The position numbers and the translations under genes were made by a program. Shown piece by piece: positions 1 to 7,691 of a DNA stretch of 64,000 bases (within the stretch, counting starts at the first letter, position 1; each line of letters begins with the position of its first letter). The DNA comes from Microbacterium sp. 1.5R. Its GTDB lineage: Bacteria > Actinomycetota > Actinomycetes > Actinomycetales > Microbacteriaceae. The DNA lies in contig NZ_CP018151.1 of NCBI RefSeq assembly GCF_001889265.1, forward strand, positions 682,001 to 746,000, given 5' to 3'. Under the pieces are notes generated by a model that made no database searches, was not told the origin of the DNA, and saw only the letters and a program-made list of their open reading frames with translations.

Positions 1-468
1 GTCGCGCAGCTCGCGGACCTCCGAGAGCAGGCCGATCAGCAGGTCGGTCTCGAGTGCGCGCTCGTGCACCTCATCGAGGATGACGGCATCCACACCGTCG
101 AGGCCGGGGTCGTCGATCATGCGACGCAGCAGCACTCCGGCGGTGACGAACTCGATGCGGGTCGCCGCACCTGCCGACCGCTCGCCGCGCACGGTGAAGC
201 CCACGCGGGTGCCGAGCGCCGAGCCGTCGAGATGAGCGAGGCGGCGGGCTGCGGCGCGAGCCGCGACGCGGCGAGGCTGGGTGACGATCACGCGCCCGGA
301 CGACCGTGACGCCAGCAGCGGCGGCACGAGAGTGGTCTTGCCCGTGCCGGGTGGGGCGCTCACGACCACTGATCCGCTCCCGTCGAGCGCGGCCCCGAGT
401 TCGTCCAGCGCGGCCGCGAACGAGAGCCCGGCGCCGATGGCGGCGAGGTCGAAGGCGGCGGCGGTCAT
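1..468 (-). CDS. hrpB: ATP-dependent helicase HrpB, N-terminal part
   Basis: Partial: the gene runs off the left edge, and only about 156 N-terminal residues are visible, starting at an ATG complementary to 466-468. The translation carries a Walker A motif APPGTGKTT near residue 38, a QPRR motif typical of DEAH helicases (motif Ia), and the box DEVH followed by ERALETD near residue 133. This order and spacing fit the HrpB branch of DEAH-box RNA helicases, whose cellular role is poorly defined. The next gene, a flotillin-like protein, is on the same strand about 100 bp upstream. HrpA-type helicases are the alternative, but the very short N-terminus before Walker A favours HrpB. Confidence 0.85.
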   Translation of the reverse strand, partial: MTAAAFDLAAIGAGLSFAAALDELGAALDGSGSVVVSAPPGTGKTTLVPPLLASRSSGRVIVTQPRRVAARAAARRLAHLDGSALGTRVGFTVRGERSAGAATRIEFVTAGVLLRRMIDDPGLDGVDAVILDEVHERALETDLLIGLLSEVRELRD

Positions 469-571
469 TCCCTCAGTCTGCCTGGTCTCCGGAGTCATCG
501 AGCACGGGTGGCGGAGACGACGGATGCCGCGACCGAATCGGCCGCGGCATCCGCTGTGCGCTGTGTGCTGA

Positions 572-2173
572 CTACTCCGCTGCGGGAGCCGGAGGTGCCG
601 GCGGCGGCGGGGTGGTCGGCGCAGACTGGCGGGTCGGCGTCGACGGTGCGGATGCCGCAGCCACGCCTTCGCCGATCCCGCGACCCACGGCCTGGCCCTG
701 GATGATCGACGCGAGGTCGAGGCCGGTCGCCGCGCTGACGCTGTCGAACACCGACTTGAGTGCCTTCGCGCTGTCGGCGCCGACGACGCTCGACGCGCCG
801 TCCTCGCCGGAGCCGCCGATGATCGAGACGCTGCCGATCGCGGCGTAGCCCTTCGAGAACTCGGCCATGATCGACGGCAGGGTGTCGAGCACCCGCTGCG
901 ACAGGAACGCGTCCTGGTTCGAGGCGATGGCCTTCGCCTCTGCCTCGACGGCGGCGGCTCGCGCCTCACCCTCGGCGCGGATGGCGTCTGCTTCGGCGTT
1001 CGCACGCAGTCGGCGGGCCTCGGACTCGGCCTCGGCCTGCGCGCGCAGTGCGTCGGCCTCACCGGTGGCTCGAGCGATCGCGGCTGCGGCCTCACCGTCG
1101 GCCTTGGCCTTGTCGGCCTGCGCCTGCTGCTCGGCGATGCGGGTGCGGGCCTCGGCCTGCTTCACCTGCTCGATCGCGCCCGCCTCCGCCGCACGCTCAC
1201 GCGTGTAGAGCTCGGCCTGTGCCCGGGTCTCTGCCTCATAGCGCTGTGCGTCGGCGACGCGCTTGACGTCGGCGTCGAGCTGGGCCTGGCGGTTCTCCGC
1301 CTGCTGCTGCAGCACGGCCTGCTGAGCCTGCTCGCGGGCGAGGTTCTCGGCCTGCTCGGCCTCGGCGCGAGCCCGACCGATGCCGGCGTTGGCGTTGGCG
1401 GTGTTCGTGTCGAGAGCCGTCTGCTCGACCAGGTTGGCTTCCTGGTTGGCGATGTTCTTCTGGTTGATCGCGCGGTCGGCGTTGGTCTGCGAGATCTCGG
1501 CAGACTGACGCTTCGCCTGGATCTCGGGAGCACCGAGCGACTGGATGTAGCCGACCTTGTCGGTGATGCCCTTGATCTGGAACGAGTCGAGGATCAGACC
1601 CTGCTCGGCGAGCTCCTGCGAGACGTCGGCGGCGATCTGGTCGGAGAACTTCTTGCGCTCGCGCATGAGCTCGACGACAGACAGCGTCGCGACGATTCCA
1701 CGGAGCGCACCTTCGAGCTGCTCAGTGGTGAACTGCTCGATCGCCTTGTCCTGCGAGGCGAAACGCTCGGCGGCGCGGCGCACGAGGATGGGGTCGGAGC
1801 CGATCTTCACGATGGCGACGCCGTCGACGTTGAGGGTGACGCTGTCGAGCGACTGGGCCTCGGCGTTGAGCGACACCTGACGCGAGCGCAGCGAGATGAT
1901 CTCGTGGCGCTGGGTGATCGGGTTGACGAGGGACTTGCCGTTCACGATGACCGTGACGGGCGACTCCGACATCTCGTCTCTGGTCGTGCCGTCGGCCGAG
2001 ATGACGGCCCGCTGCACCTTCTGCTTGCGCCCCGAGATGACGAGCGCCTCATCGGCGCGAGCCACCTTGATCCAGCTGCGTGCGAACAGCAGCAGGATGA
2101 GCAGGACGACGATAGCGATGGCTATGCCGATCCCGACGATGATCAGGATGCCGACGATTCCGGCGATCTCCAT
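572..2173 (-). CDS. SPFH/flotillin-family membrane-associated protein
   Basis: 533 aa. An N-terminal membrane segment (about residues 4-30) is followed by an SPFH/PHB domain (about 50-220). A long Ala/Glu/Gln-rich coiled coil (about 220-410) comes next, with repeats of the A-E-A-E type, then a Pro/Thr-rich C-terminus ending in a PPPPAPPAPAAE run. That is the architecture of flotillin/FloT scaffold proteins, which organise membrane microdomains and affect fluidity and protein oligomerisation. The start ATG has a good ribosome-binding site (GGGAGG, 6 nt away). No NfeD partner is visible next to it, so function beyond the family is inference. Confidence 0.88.
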   Translation of the reverse strand: MEIAGIVGILIIVGIGIAIAIVVLLILLLFARSWIKVARADEALVISGRKQKVQRAVISADGTTRDEMSESPVTVIVNGKSLVNPITQRHEIISLRSRQVSLNAEAQSLDSVTLNVDGVAIVKIGSDPILVRRAAERFASQDKAIEQFTTEQLEGALRGIVATLSVVELMRERKKFSDQIAADVSQELAEQGLILDSFQIKGITDKVGYIQSLGAPEIQAKRQSAEISQTNADRAINQKNIANQEANLVEQTALDTNTANANAGIGRARAEAEQAENLAREQAQQAVLQQQAENRQAQLDADVKRVADAQRYEAETRAQAELYTRERAAEAGAIEQVKQAEARTRIAEQQAQADKAKADGEAAAAIARATGEADALRAQAEAESEARRLRANAEADAIRAEGEARAAAVEAEAKAIASNQDAFLSQRVLDTLPSIMAEFSKGYAAIGSVSIIGGSGEDGASSVVGADSAKALKSVFDSVSAATGLDLASIIQGQAVGRGIGEGVAAASAPSTPTRQSAPTTPPPPAPPAPAAE

Positions 2174-2290
2174 GGATGACCTCCCTGGTTCCCCCCGAGG
2201 GGGCGGTCGTGGATGCCGGCGCGGCCGCGCGGGCGTTCACGCTCCACCCTGCCAGAAAAGAGGGGAGGGTGTCGGGGCGGGATGCCGCCG

Positions 2291-2373
2291 GATCTCGGCG
2301 ATGCGGAGGAGATCTGCGATACGGAGGAGGCTCAGCGCCGCGACATCCTCCGTACGGCGGAAACCCTCCGTAT
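2291..2373. repeat. Cluster of GGAGGA repeats, direct and inverted
   Basis: Between the SPFH and MarR genes the sequence GATCT(CG)GCGAT(G/A)CGGAGGAG occurs twice in tandem (2291-2311 and 2311-2330). ATACGGAGGA at 2319-2328 is then mirrored by TCCTCCGTAC at 2346-2355 and CCTCCGTAT at 2365-2373. The inverted copies could form a terminator-like hairpin after the marR gene or be protein-binding sites upstream of the SPFH gene. No T-tract was seen. Confidence 0.5.
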
Positions 2374-2423
2374 GCGCCGAGCTCGTTCGGTCAGCGACCG
2401 CGGATTGCGAGCGTGCGTCGGGG

Positions 2424-2852
2424 TCAGCGACCGCGTAGCTTCTCCGCCAGATCGCGGAGCGTCTTCAGCTCGGCGTCGTCGAGGCGCGACATCCGCTCGG
2501 CGATCGACCGGCCATGCACCGTGGCGACGCTGCGGAACTGGCGCACACCCGCGTCGGTGGCCCTGATCAGCGCACCGCGCCCGTCGTCGGGGTCGGGGCA
2601 CTTCGAGACGAGTCCGCGGGCGACCATGCGGTCGACGAGGCGCGAGACGCTCGGCTGGCTGATCAGCATGTTCGCCGTGACGTCGCGCAGGCGGGCCGAC
2701 ATGCCGGGGGAGCGGGTCACCGTGAGCAGCACGTCATACTCCGCCTGCCCGAGATCGGTGTCATCGAAGTCGGTGTTCATCTCCGTGAACAGCTCGTGCT
2801 GTGCACGGAACAGGCTCTCCCAGGCCTCGAGGGCGAGCTTGCGATCGGTCAT
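2424..2852 (-). CDS. MarR-family transcriptional regulator
   Basis: 142 aa from the ATG at 2850-2852 (MTDRKLALEAWES). An in-frame extension to 2978 exists but would translate a hairpin and an operator-like palindrome, so I reject it. The central winged helix reads MSARLRDVTANMLISQPSVSRLVDRM, followed by a wing with DPDDGRGALI, matching MarR proteins. Such dimeric repressors usually respond to phenolic or antibiotic-like ligands. The palindrome TACTGGCAACAGTA 12 bp upstream of the start is a good candidate for an autoregulatory operator. No divergent target gene is adjacent. Confidence 0.85.
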   Translation of the reverse strand: MTDRKLALEAWESLFRAQHELFTEMNTDFDDTDLGQAEYDVLLTVTRSPGMSARLRDVTANMLISQPSVSRLVDRMVARGLVSKCPDPDDGRGALIRATDAGVRQFRSVATVHGRSIAERMSRLDDAELKTLRDLAEKLRGR

Positions 2853-2863
2853 GGAGAACAGCG

Positions 2864-2877
2864 TACTGGCAACAGTA
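2864..2877. promoter_or_regulatory. Candidate MarR operator (palindrome)
   Basis: TACTG-GCAA-CAGTA is a perfect 5+4+5 inverted repeat just upstream of the marR start at 2852. Its position suggests autorepression. This is inference from position and symmetry only. Confidence 0.45.
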
Positions 2878-2911
2878 AAGGGCCGGTCGGAGAGGCTCCC
2901 GACCGGCCCTT
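2878..2911. terminator. Strong stem-loop, probable intrinsic terminator
   Basis: A 13-bp perfect GC-rich stem (AAGGGCCGGTCGG with CCGACCGGCCCTT) encloses the 8-nt loop AGAGGCTC. Reading leftward it is followed by TACTG rather than a long T-run. It lies directly upstream of the marR regulatory region and may insulate that gene from leftward transcription coming out of the gene-poor stretch to its right. Confidence 0.6.
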
Positions 2912-3795
2912 GTCCCTTGCACCAAGAGTGTCCTGCAATCACATGCGGTGTATGCCACAGCAAACATTCACCGTGCAATCACTCTATAACGGCGAGGTAA
3001 CGAATGCAACGGTTTGGTCACGGAAATCTCGACGGGCCTGCGCAGCGATCTTGTCCCTTCTCATCGCGGTTGGCACAGTCTCGCCCGGTTGGTACAGAAT
3101 CTCGCGGACGCAGCACAGGCTCACTGGCTTGGCACTGTTGGGGCGTGTCGCAGCGCGAGAACCCTGTCGAGCCGTAGGTTTCTCGCGGGTGGACTCATTT
3201 AATCTCTTACCTCGCCGCCAGGGGCGGCAGGGGCGGGTTCCATCTGACTCGTCTTACGCCGCCGGACGAACACTCCTTGTTGTTCGTCGATTGGTTGCGT
3301 CATGCTGCTTTCCCTTTCCTGGCCACTCTCAGAAACTCACACCGCGCGTCTGCGCCAGCGAGTCGGGTGATGGAGGGGCGTCCTCAGGGGGTGCGTCACC
3401 TCGTTGCTCCGTCGTATGGATCGAAGATCCCTCGCTATGGGCGGTGGAATGAGATCGACGGATACGCAGCCTCTCTTAGGCCGCGGATATCGCGCTTGAT
3501 CCCGCTTCTCATGAGACATGTCGACAGTAGAACCCCATCGGCTGAGCGACTGCGGCTCCTCAACGTCACAACGTTCAGCTCACATACGCGACCTTCGCAG
3601 GCGTTGGTGGAGACACAAAGAGTGCACGCCTAACCACTCGCGCTGATCGCCCCTATTGGATGCGACGCCAGCCGCGTCAGTTCTTCACGGACTAGCCCCG
3701 GAGGGACTCTCCGTCTGAGCTACCGCGGAGCGTCGAGTCGTCGTTAGCTCGTTTCAGGAGGGCCGGTGATCGAGGTCTTCGAGCCGAGAGGGCGT
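2912..3795. other. Gene-poor 0.88 kb stretch
   Basis: No convincing gene. Several 60-118 codon open frames exist on both strands (for example 3014-3202, 3277-3633 and 3337-3519), but none has a recognisable motif or a ribosome-binding site. Base composition is lower in GC than the flanks and stretches of A/T occur (CATTTAATCTCTT near 3194). The block marks the left side of the acquired-looking segment up to about 9.2 kb and may be the scar of a decayed mobile element. Confidence 0.5.
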
Positions 3796-4350
3796 TCAGG
3801 GCGTCGCGTTCAGTGCCCTGACAGAGTTCGAAAGATGCTGCGCCAGGGCTTCGCGCAGTGCAGTGGGCATAGGGTCCGCGCCCGTCGAGGCATGAAGCCA
3901 GAGCCCGTCGGCGGCAAGAAGCATGGCCATCTTTTCTAGAGCTGCCGGGTCATTCGGGTTGATGCTGCGCGGGTCCGGCGTCCAGCGACGGACGACGTCC
4001 TGCCACGGCCGGTTGAGAGCCTCGTCGTTGGAGGCCTCGAGCATAAGGAGAAGCTCGGGTCCTGATATGCCTGCCGCGCTGACACGAGCGTATGCGGCAA
4101 GACGCTCGTCCTCAGTGGCTTCCTCTGGCTGACGGCCGAGCGCCTCTATGAGCTGCGCCTCCCAGAGCTTCGCCTGGTGCTCATGAAGCGCAAGGACCAT
4201 CGCGTCTTTGGACGCGAAGTGGTAGAGGAGTCCACCCTTGGTGAGGCCGGACGCCGCCGCTACGGACTCGAAGGTGACAGCGGTGACGCCGTGGGCCCCG
4301 ACGACACCCAGCGCGGCATCAAGAATCATCTCGCGTTTGCTTGTACGCAT
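3796..4350 (-). CDS. TetR/AcrR-family repressor
   Basis: 184 aa. The N-terminal TetR helix-turn-helix is clear: KREMILDAALGVVGAHG, then TFESVAAASGLTKGGLLYHFASKD. The ligand-binding half is helical and not assignable. The start ATG is preceded by GGAGAAG. The gene sits 14 bp downstream of the MFS exporter on the same strand, so the two probably share a transcript. The likely target is the palindrome at 5889-5912 in front of the exporter. A second TetR at 6956 has the same GGLLYHF/GGMMYHF recognition-helix style, suggesting related modules. Confidence 0.9.
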   Translation of the reverse strand: MRTSKREMILDAALGVVGAHGVTAVTFESVAAASGLTKGGLLYHFASKDAMVLALHEHQAKLWEAQLIEALGRQPEEATEDERLAAYARVSAAGISGPELLLMLEASNDEALNRPWQDVVRRWTPDPRSINPNDPAALEKMAMLLAADGLWLHASTGADPMPTALREALAQHLSNSVRALNATP

Positions 4351-4364
4351 GATCTTCTCCGTGG

Positions 4365-5861
4365 TCAGTGTTCAGAGTGCATCTGCGATCGAGTCCCGGG
4401 TCGGTACGTCCGTAGAAGCACACCGCTCAGAGCTGTTGCGACCGCGAGGGCGACGGCGACGATAACCATAACAACCAGATAGGCGGAGTCAAACGCACTC
4501 GAGGCAGCGGTGATGATCGAGGTGTCGCCCTCGGCCAGACGAAGAGCCTCGGTGATGCCCTCGCGGGCACCGGCAGGCGCCCCAGGTGGCAGCCTCACTG
4601 TCGAGCTGAATACAACGCTCAGCGTGCTTCCGAGGAGGGCAACGGCAGTGAGGCTGCCGAACTCATACGAGACTTCTTCGACGGCTGCCGCCATGCCGGC
4701 CCTCTGAACGGGAACATTGCCGATGATTGCCGACGAGGCGACCGACATCGCGGCTCCCATTCCCGCTCCCGTGATCACCAGCCCGACGACCAGAAGCCCG
4801 AATGAAGTCGGAAACCCAAGAATGGTCACGATGGCGCCGATGGTGGCGAACCCGAGACCTCCCGTGATGAGTGCGAGCAGTCCAGTCCGGTGGAGGAATG
4901 CCCCGCCGAGAATTGCAGTGGGCAACGAGCCGATCGCGACGGCGGAGACAAGGATCCCCGCCTCAAGAGGGCTGAATCCAGCGACGAGTTGGAAGCGCTG
5001 CGTTGTCGCCAGTTGGATGCCCGCGACCGCGAACGTCGCGAACGCAGCGGCGAGGACTCCGGATGAGAACGCCCCATTCCGGAAGATCGAGAACTCTAGG
5101 AGGGGCTGAGCCAGGCGGCGCTGCCGGCGAACGAAGACGGTGAACGCGACGATGGCAATCACCACGGCGCCTATCAAGACAGGGATAGAGGGCGGGTTGT
5201 GGCCGACTTCCTTGATCGCGAACACGGTACCCACGAGGCCGACCATCACCTGGAGGGAGGAGATTGCATCCCATCTCTTGGAGCGGTCTGTGTCGTTGGC
5301 AGGACGCAACATCACCACTGCAATGAGAGCCGCGACAACGACGGGGACGTTGAGGAGGAAGACGGAACCCCACCAGAAGAACTCCAACAGCGCGCCTCCA
5401 AGGATCGGGCCGAGCGCTCCTCCGACGAGGGAGGCGCTACCCCAGATAGCGATGGCGATGTTGCGTTCGCGCTCGATGGTGAAGTTGGTGCGGATCAGTG
5501 CAAGTGTGGCCGGCATCATGGACGCAGCGCCCACGGCGAGGATGGCCCGGGCAGCGATCAGGATCTCCGCCGTGGGAGAAAACGCAGCCAAGAGCGAGGC
5601 CGCACCGAAGATGACGAGACCGATGATGAACATGCGAGTGTGGCCAATACGGTCACCCAGCGTGCCGCTGCCGAGTAGCAGCCCCGCCATCACCAAGGGA
5701 TACGCGTTGATGATCCACAACCCCTGCGTGCTCGTTGCCCCCAGTTCACGCGTCAAAGTGGGTAGCGCTGTGTACAGGATCGAGTTGTCCAACGTGATCA
5801 GCAGCAGACCTGCCGTCACCGTCGCCAACAACAGCCAGCGCTGCTGCTTCGTCAAAATCAC
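4365..5861 (-). CDS. MFS multidrug exporter, EmrB/QacA (DHA2) type
   Basis: About 498 aa, with predicted 14 membrane segments. After TM1 (LLLATVTAGLLLITLDNSIL, with the D-x-S motif of DHA2 exporters) comes the loop GDRIGHTRMF (motif A) and later GGALGPILGGALLEF (motif C of antiporters). It should be a proton-driven drug or metabolite exporter in the cytoplasmic membrane. Start choice: the frame stays open to an ATG at 5933, but that start would place the operator and promoter inside the gene. GTG at 5859-5861 or TTG at 5853-5855 (after GGAG) fits better, giving MTKQQRW. Its TetR follows 14 bp downstream. Confidence 0.88.
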   Translation of the reverse strand: MILTKQQRWLLLATVTAGLLLITLDNSILYTALPTLTRELGATSTQGLWIINAYPLVMAGLLLGSGTLGDRIGHTRMFIIGLVIFGAASLLAAFSPTAEILIAARAILAVGAASMMPATLALIRTNFTIERERNIAIAIWGSASLVGGALGPILGGALLEFFWWGSVFLLNVPVVVAALIAVVMLRPANDTDRSKRWDAISSLQVMVGLVGTVFAIKEVGHNPPSIPVLIGAVVIAIVAFTVFVRRQRRLAQPLLEFSIFRNGAFSSGVLAAAFATFAVAGIQLATTQRFQLVAGFSPLEAGILVSAVAIGSLPTAILGGAFLHRTGLLALITGGLGFATIGAIVTILGFPTSFGLLVVGLVITGAGMGAAMSVASSAIIGNVPVQRAGMAAAVEEVSYEFGSLTAVALLGSTLSVVFSSTVRLPPGAPAGAREGITEALRLAEGDTSIITAASSAFDSAYLVVMVIVAVALAVATALSGVLLRTYRPGTRSQMHSEH

Positions 5862-5888
5862 TCCGCACACTCCATCTTCCGAATCATA

Positions 5889-5912
5889 AGTATACCGGAT
5901 GAAAGGTATAGT
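5889..5912. promoter_or_regulatory. Candidate TetR operator upstream of MFS exporter
   Basis: AGTATACC-N8-GGTATAGT is a near-perfect inverted repeat (7 of 8 pairs) about 30 bp upstream of the exporter start. The minus strand reads TATACTTATGATTC here, so the site probably overlaps the -10 box. The gene for the likely binder is the TetR at 3796-4350. Confidence 0.6.
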
Positions 5913-6279
5913 TATGAAGGCCGATCGCAGCAACTTCCGACCGCATTTGCATCCTGGGGTTGATAAGTCGTTCGTGGCGAGGGTCGCGCGTACCCGACGT
6001 TCTCCGCATCGCCAGCGGTGTCGTCATGGCCGCCCCTGGACCCGGCTAGACGCGAATTTACTTGCCAGTAACGAGCGCGAGACGTGCCCGTATCGTGAGT
6101 TCGATTGTCTTGAGTCGTCCTCGGCGAGGGCGCCCGCCGACTCAGCTACGGGTTCGGCGGGGAGGCACTCTCGATCGAAAGCATCGATTCGAGGGTCTGA
6201 GGCGCCGCGGCGTAGGCCACCCATGGCCGCGCGGCCATGCAATCGGTGACCGCCTCATCTCTGCCTCGCAAGGAGACTC
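5913..6279. other. Intergenic region between divergent efflux and hydrolase genes
   Basis: About 370 bp with no supported gene. Open frames at 6024-6242 (minus) and 6062-6373 (plus) lack ribosome-binding sites and known motifs. The latter also overlaps the hydrolase start. The promoter of the hydrolase must lie here, but no clear -35/-10 pair was recognised. Confidence 0.4.
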
Positions 6280-6882
6280 ATGTCCAGCGCACTACTCGTC
6301 ATCGATATGCAGAACGGCTTCGTTCACCCCGAGGGCTCTTTGCCGAGCCTCGGAATGGGAATGCCCGACATAGACCGGGTGATCGCCGAGAATGCCGCGG
6401 TCATCGCGGCGGCTCGCGCGGTGCGTATGCCAGTCATCTACACGCGGAGTGTCTTCCGTCCCGGCATGGTTGACCTCCCCATGCGAATGGAAGGCTTGCT
6501 CCCGCCTCACTTCGAGTTGCTTGAGCGCGGCAGCTGGGACGCGGACATCCACGCAGCCCTAACGCCCGAGGTGGGCGAAGCGGTGATCGACAAGAACCGC
6601 TATGACGCCTTCTTGAACACTCCGCTCGAACAGGTTCTGCGAACGCTCGGTGTCTCGAGTGTGCTGGTCACCGGGACCGTGACGTCTATCTGCGTCGAGT
6701 CGACCGTGCGCTCTGGATATATGCGCGACTTCGACATGCACGTCGCCTCCGACTGTGTCGCGGGCGCGCTAGGGCAGCATGAAGCCTCGCTGAGCATCAT
6801 GGGTGCGGCCTTCGCGAATGTGTTGCCGTGGCGCGAAGCGATGGCCGCACTGACAGCCTCAACCGAAACCATAAGCGCCTGA
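6280..6882 (+). CDS. Isochorismatase-like cysteine hydrolase
   Basis: 200 aa, a typical length for the family. The catalytic triad is visible: Asp in ALLVIDMQNGF (D9), Lys in VIDKNRYDAF (about K107) and Cys in VTGTVTSICVEST (about C138). The cis-peptide motif VTG-T sits before the cysteine as expected. Members hydrolyse isochorismate, nicotinamide, biuret, N-carbamoyl compounds and similar substrates; the substrate cannot be told from the sequence. The start is well supported by AAGGAG 7 nt upstream of the ATG. Convergent with the TetR gene at 6956-7498 and flanked by two efflux modules, it may detoxify a compound that the exporters also handle (inference). Confidence 0.88.
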   Translation: MSSALLVIDMQNGFVHPEGSLPSLGMGMPDIDRVIAENAAVIAAARAVRMPVIYTRSVFRPGMVDLPMRMEGLLPPHFELLERGSWDADIHAALTPEVGEAVIDKNRYDAFLNTPLEQVLRTLGVSSVLVTGTVTSICVESTVRSGYMRDFDMHVASDCVAGALGQHEASLSIMGAAFANVLPWREAMAALTASTETISA

Positions 6883-6955
6883 CCGGCCGTCCTCGAGGTT
6901 CTGCGATGCCCACGTCAGTGGACTGCGTCCGTAGCGCTCTCGGGCTGTGTGCGAT

Positions 6956-7498
6956 CTAGAGATCGGTGCTGAGAGCGATGATCTCCTGAGTGATTCCTAC
7001 CCTCGCATCCTGCGGGATTTCATCGCCTCCGAGGGAGTGGTGGGACCAAAGTCCGTCCGCCGCCAGGCAGGCGATGAACTGCCGCAGAATGGTTCGATCT
7101 TCCGCCGCCTCCTGGCTCGAAGGCGTCCATCGTCGACGGACGCTCGCTATGGGTTCCCGACCCTGAGGATCGTTGCCAGCCGCCTGGAGCAGCCCAATCT
7201 GCATGCTCGTCGATGGCGTCACAGCGACGGAGATGTACGCGTTCACCCTCTCTGGCAGTGAGGCTTCGTCCGCAGTTTTCCCCGCAGCTTCGATGAGTTG
7301 GGCTTCCCAACTCATCGCCACGTGTTCTTGCATCGCATGGGCGAGGGCCGCTCGGTCTTTGAAGTGGTACATCATTCCGCCGCGCGTGAGGCCAGCTTCT
7401 TCGGCGGTGGCCTCGAGCGTGACTCGGCCGGCACCCTCGCGCCCGGCGACACGCACTGCAGCATCGAGAATCCGAGTTCGACTGTTAGGTCTAGTCAT
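6956..7498 (-). CDS. TetR/AcrR-family repressor of the adjacent MFS gene
   Basis: 180 aa from the ATG at 7496-7498 (MTRPNSRTRILDAAVRVAG). The HTH reads VTLEATAEEAGLTRGGMMYHFKD. An in-frame upstream ATG (7570) would lie inside the 32-bp palindrome, so the shorter protein is chosen. It is divergent from the exporter at 7692, and the palindrome at 7544-7575 between them is the obvious operator for both promoters. The ligand-binding region is unassigned. Related in the recognition region to the TetR at 3796, but not a close copy. Confidence 0.9.
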   Translation of the reverse strand: MTRPNSRTRILDAAVRVAGREGAGRVTLEATAEEAGLTRGGMMYHFKDRAALAHAMQEHVAMSWEAQLIEAAGKTADEASLPERVNAYISVAVTPSTSMQIGLLQAAGNDPQGREPIASVRRRWTPSSQEAAEDRTILRQFIACLAADGLWSHHSLGGDEIPQDARVGITQEIIALSTDL

Positions 7499-7543
7499 CC
7501 TGTGCCCTTCGTGGAGAGCCGAAGAAGACTCTTCGCTCGCCCT

Positions 7544-7575
7544 CATAAGTGTACATTCATGAATGTACACTTATG
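7544..7575. promoter_or_regulatory. Perfect 32-bp palindrome, probable TetR operator
   Basis: The two halves CATAAGTGTACATTCA and TGAATGTACACTTATG are exact reverse complements with no spacer. The site lies between divergent tetR and MFS genes. It covers a candidate rightward promoter (-35 TGTACA at 7550-7555, 16-bp spacer, -10 TATGGT at 7572-7577), so a bound repressor would block RNA polymerase. Confidence 0.8.
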
Positions 7576-7582
7576 GTACTGT

Positions 7583-7691
7583 GGTGCCCTGCCCAGCTCC
7601 GGTGCTGCGGGTGGTCGCGCGGAATTCCTGCGCGGATCCGAGGCTGAAAACCTCCAGCGACTTCATCTCATAGAAGCCTGGAGGTTTCTTC
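7583..7691 (+). ncRNA. Structured 5' leader of MFS gene, riboswitch/attenuator-like (copy A)
   Basis: From the inferred start near 7583 the leader can fold as follows. P1 pairs CCCAGC 7592-7597 with GCTGcGG 7604-7610, loop TCCGGT. P2 pairs GCGCGG 7617-7622 with CTGCGC 7628-7633. P3 pairs GAGG 7640-7643 with CCTC 7651-7654. P4 pairs AAACCTCCAG 7648-7657 with CTGGAGGTTT 7678-7687. P3 and P4 share CCTC and cannot coexist, and P4 buries the Shine-Dalgarno GGAGG 7 nt before the ATG. A second copy with compensating changes precedes the MFS gene at 57250. The sensed signal is unknown. Confidence 0.65.

Noticed and set aside
3277..3633. 118-codon open frame in the gene-poor stretch
   Set aside because: No ribosome-binding site, no recognisable motif, irregular composition; likely chance in a region with few stops.
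3690..3725. tRNA-D-arm-like string GGTAGCTCAGACGGAGAG (minus strand)
   Set aside because: No anticodon stem, T-loop or acceptor pairing can be found around it, so it is not a tRNA gene.
6024..6373. Two overlapping open frames in the hydrolase upstream region
   Set aside because: Opposite-strand overlap, no start signals, and one runs into the hydrolase start; no protein-like motif.
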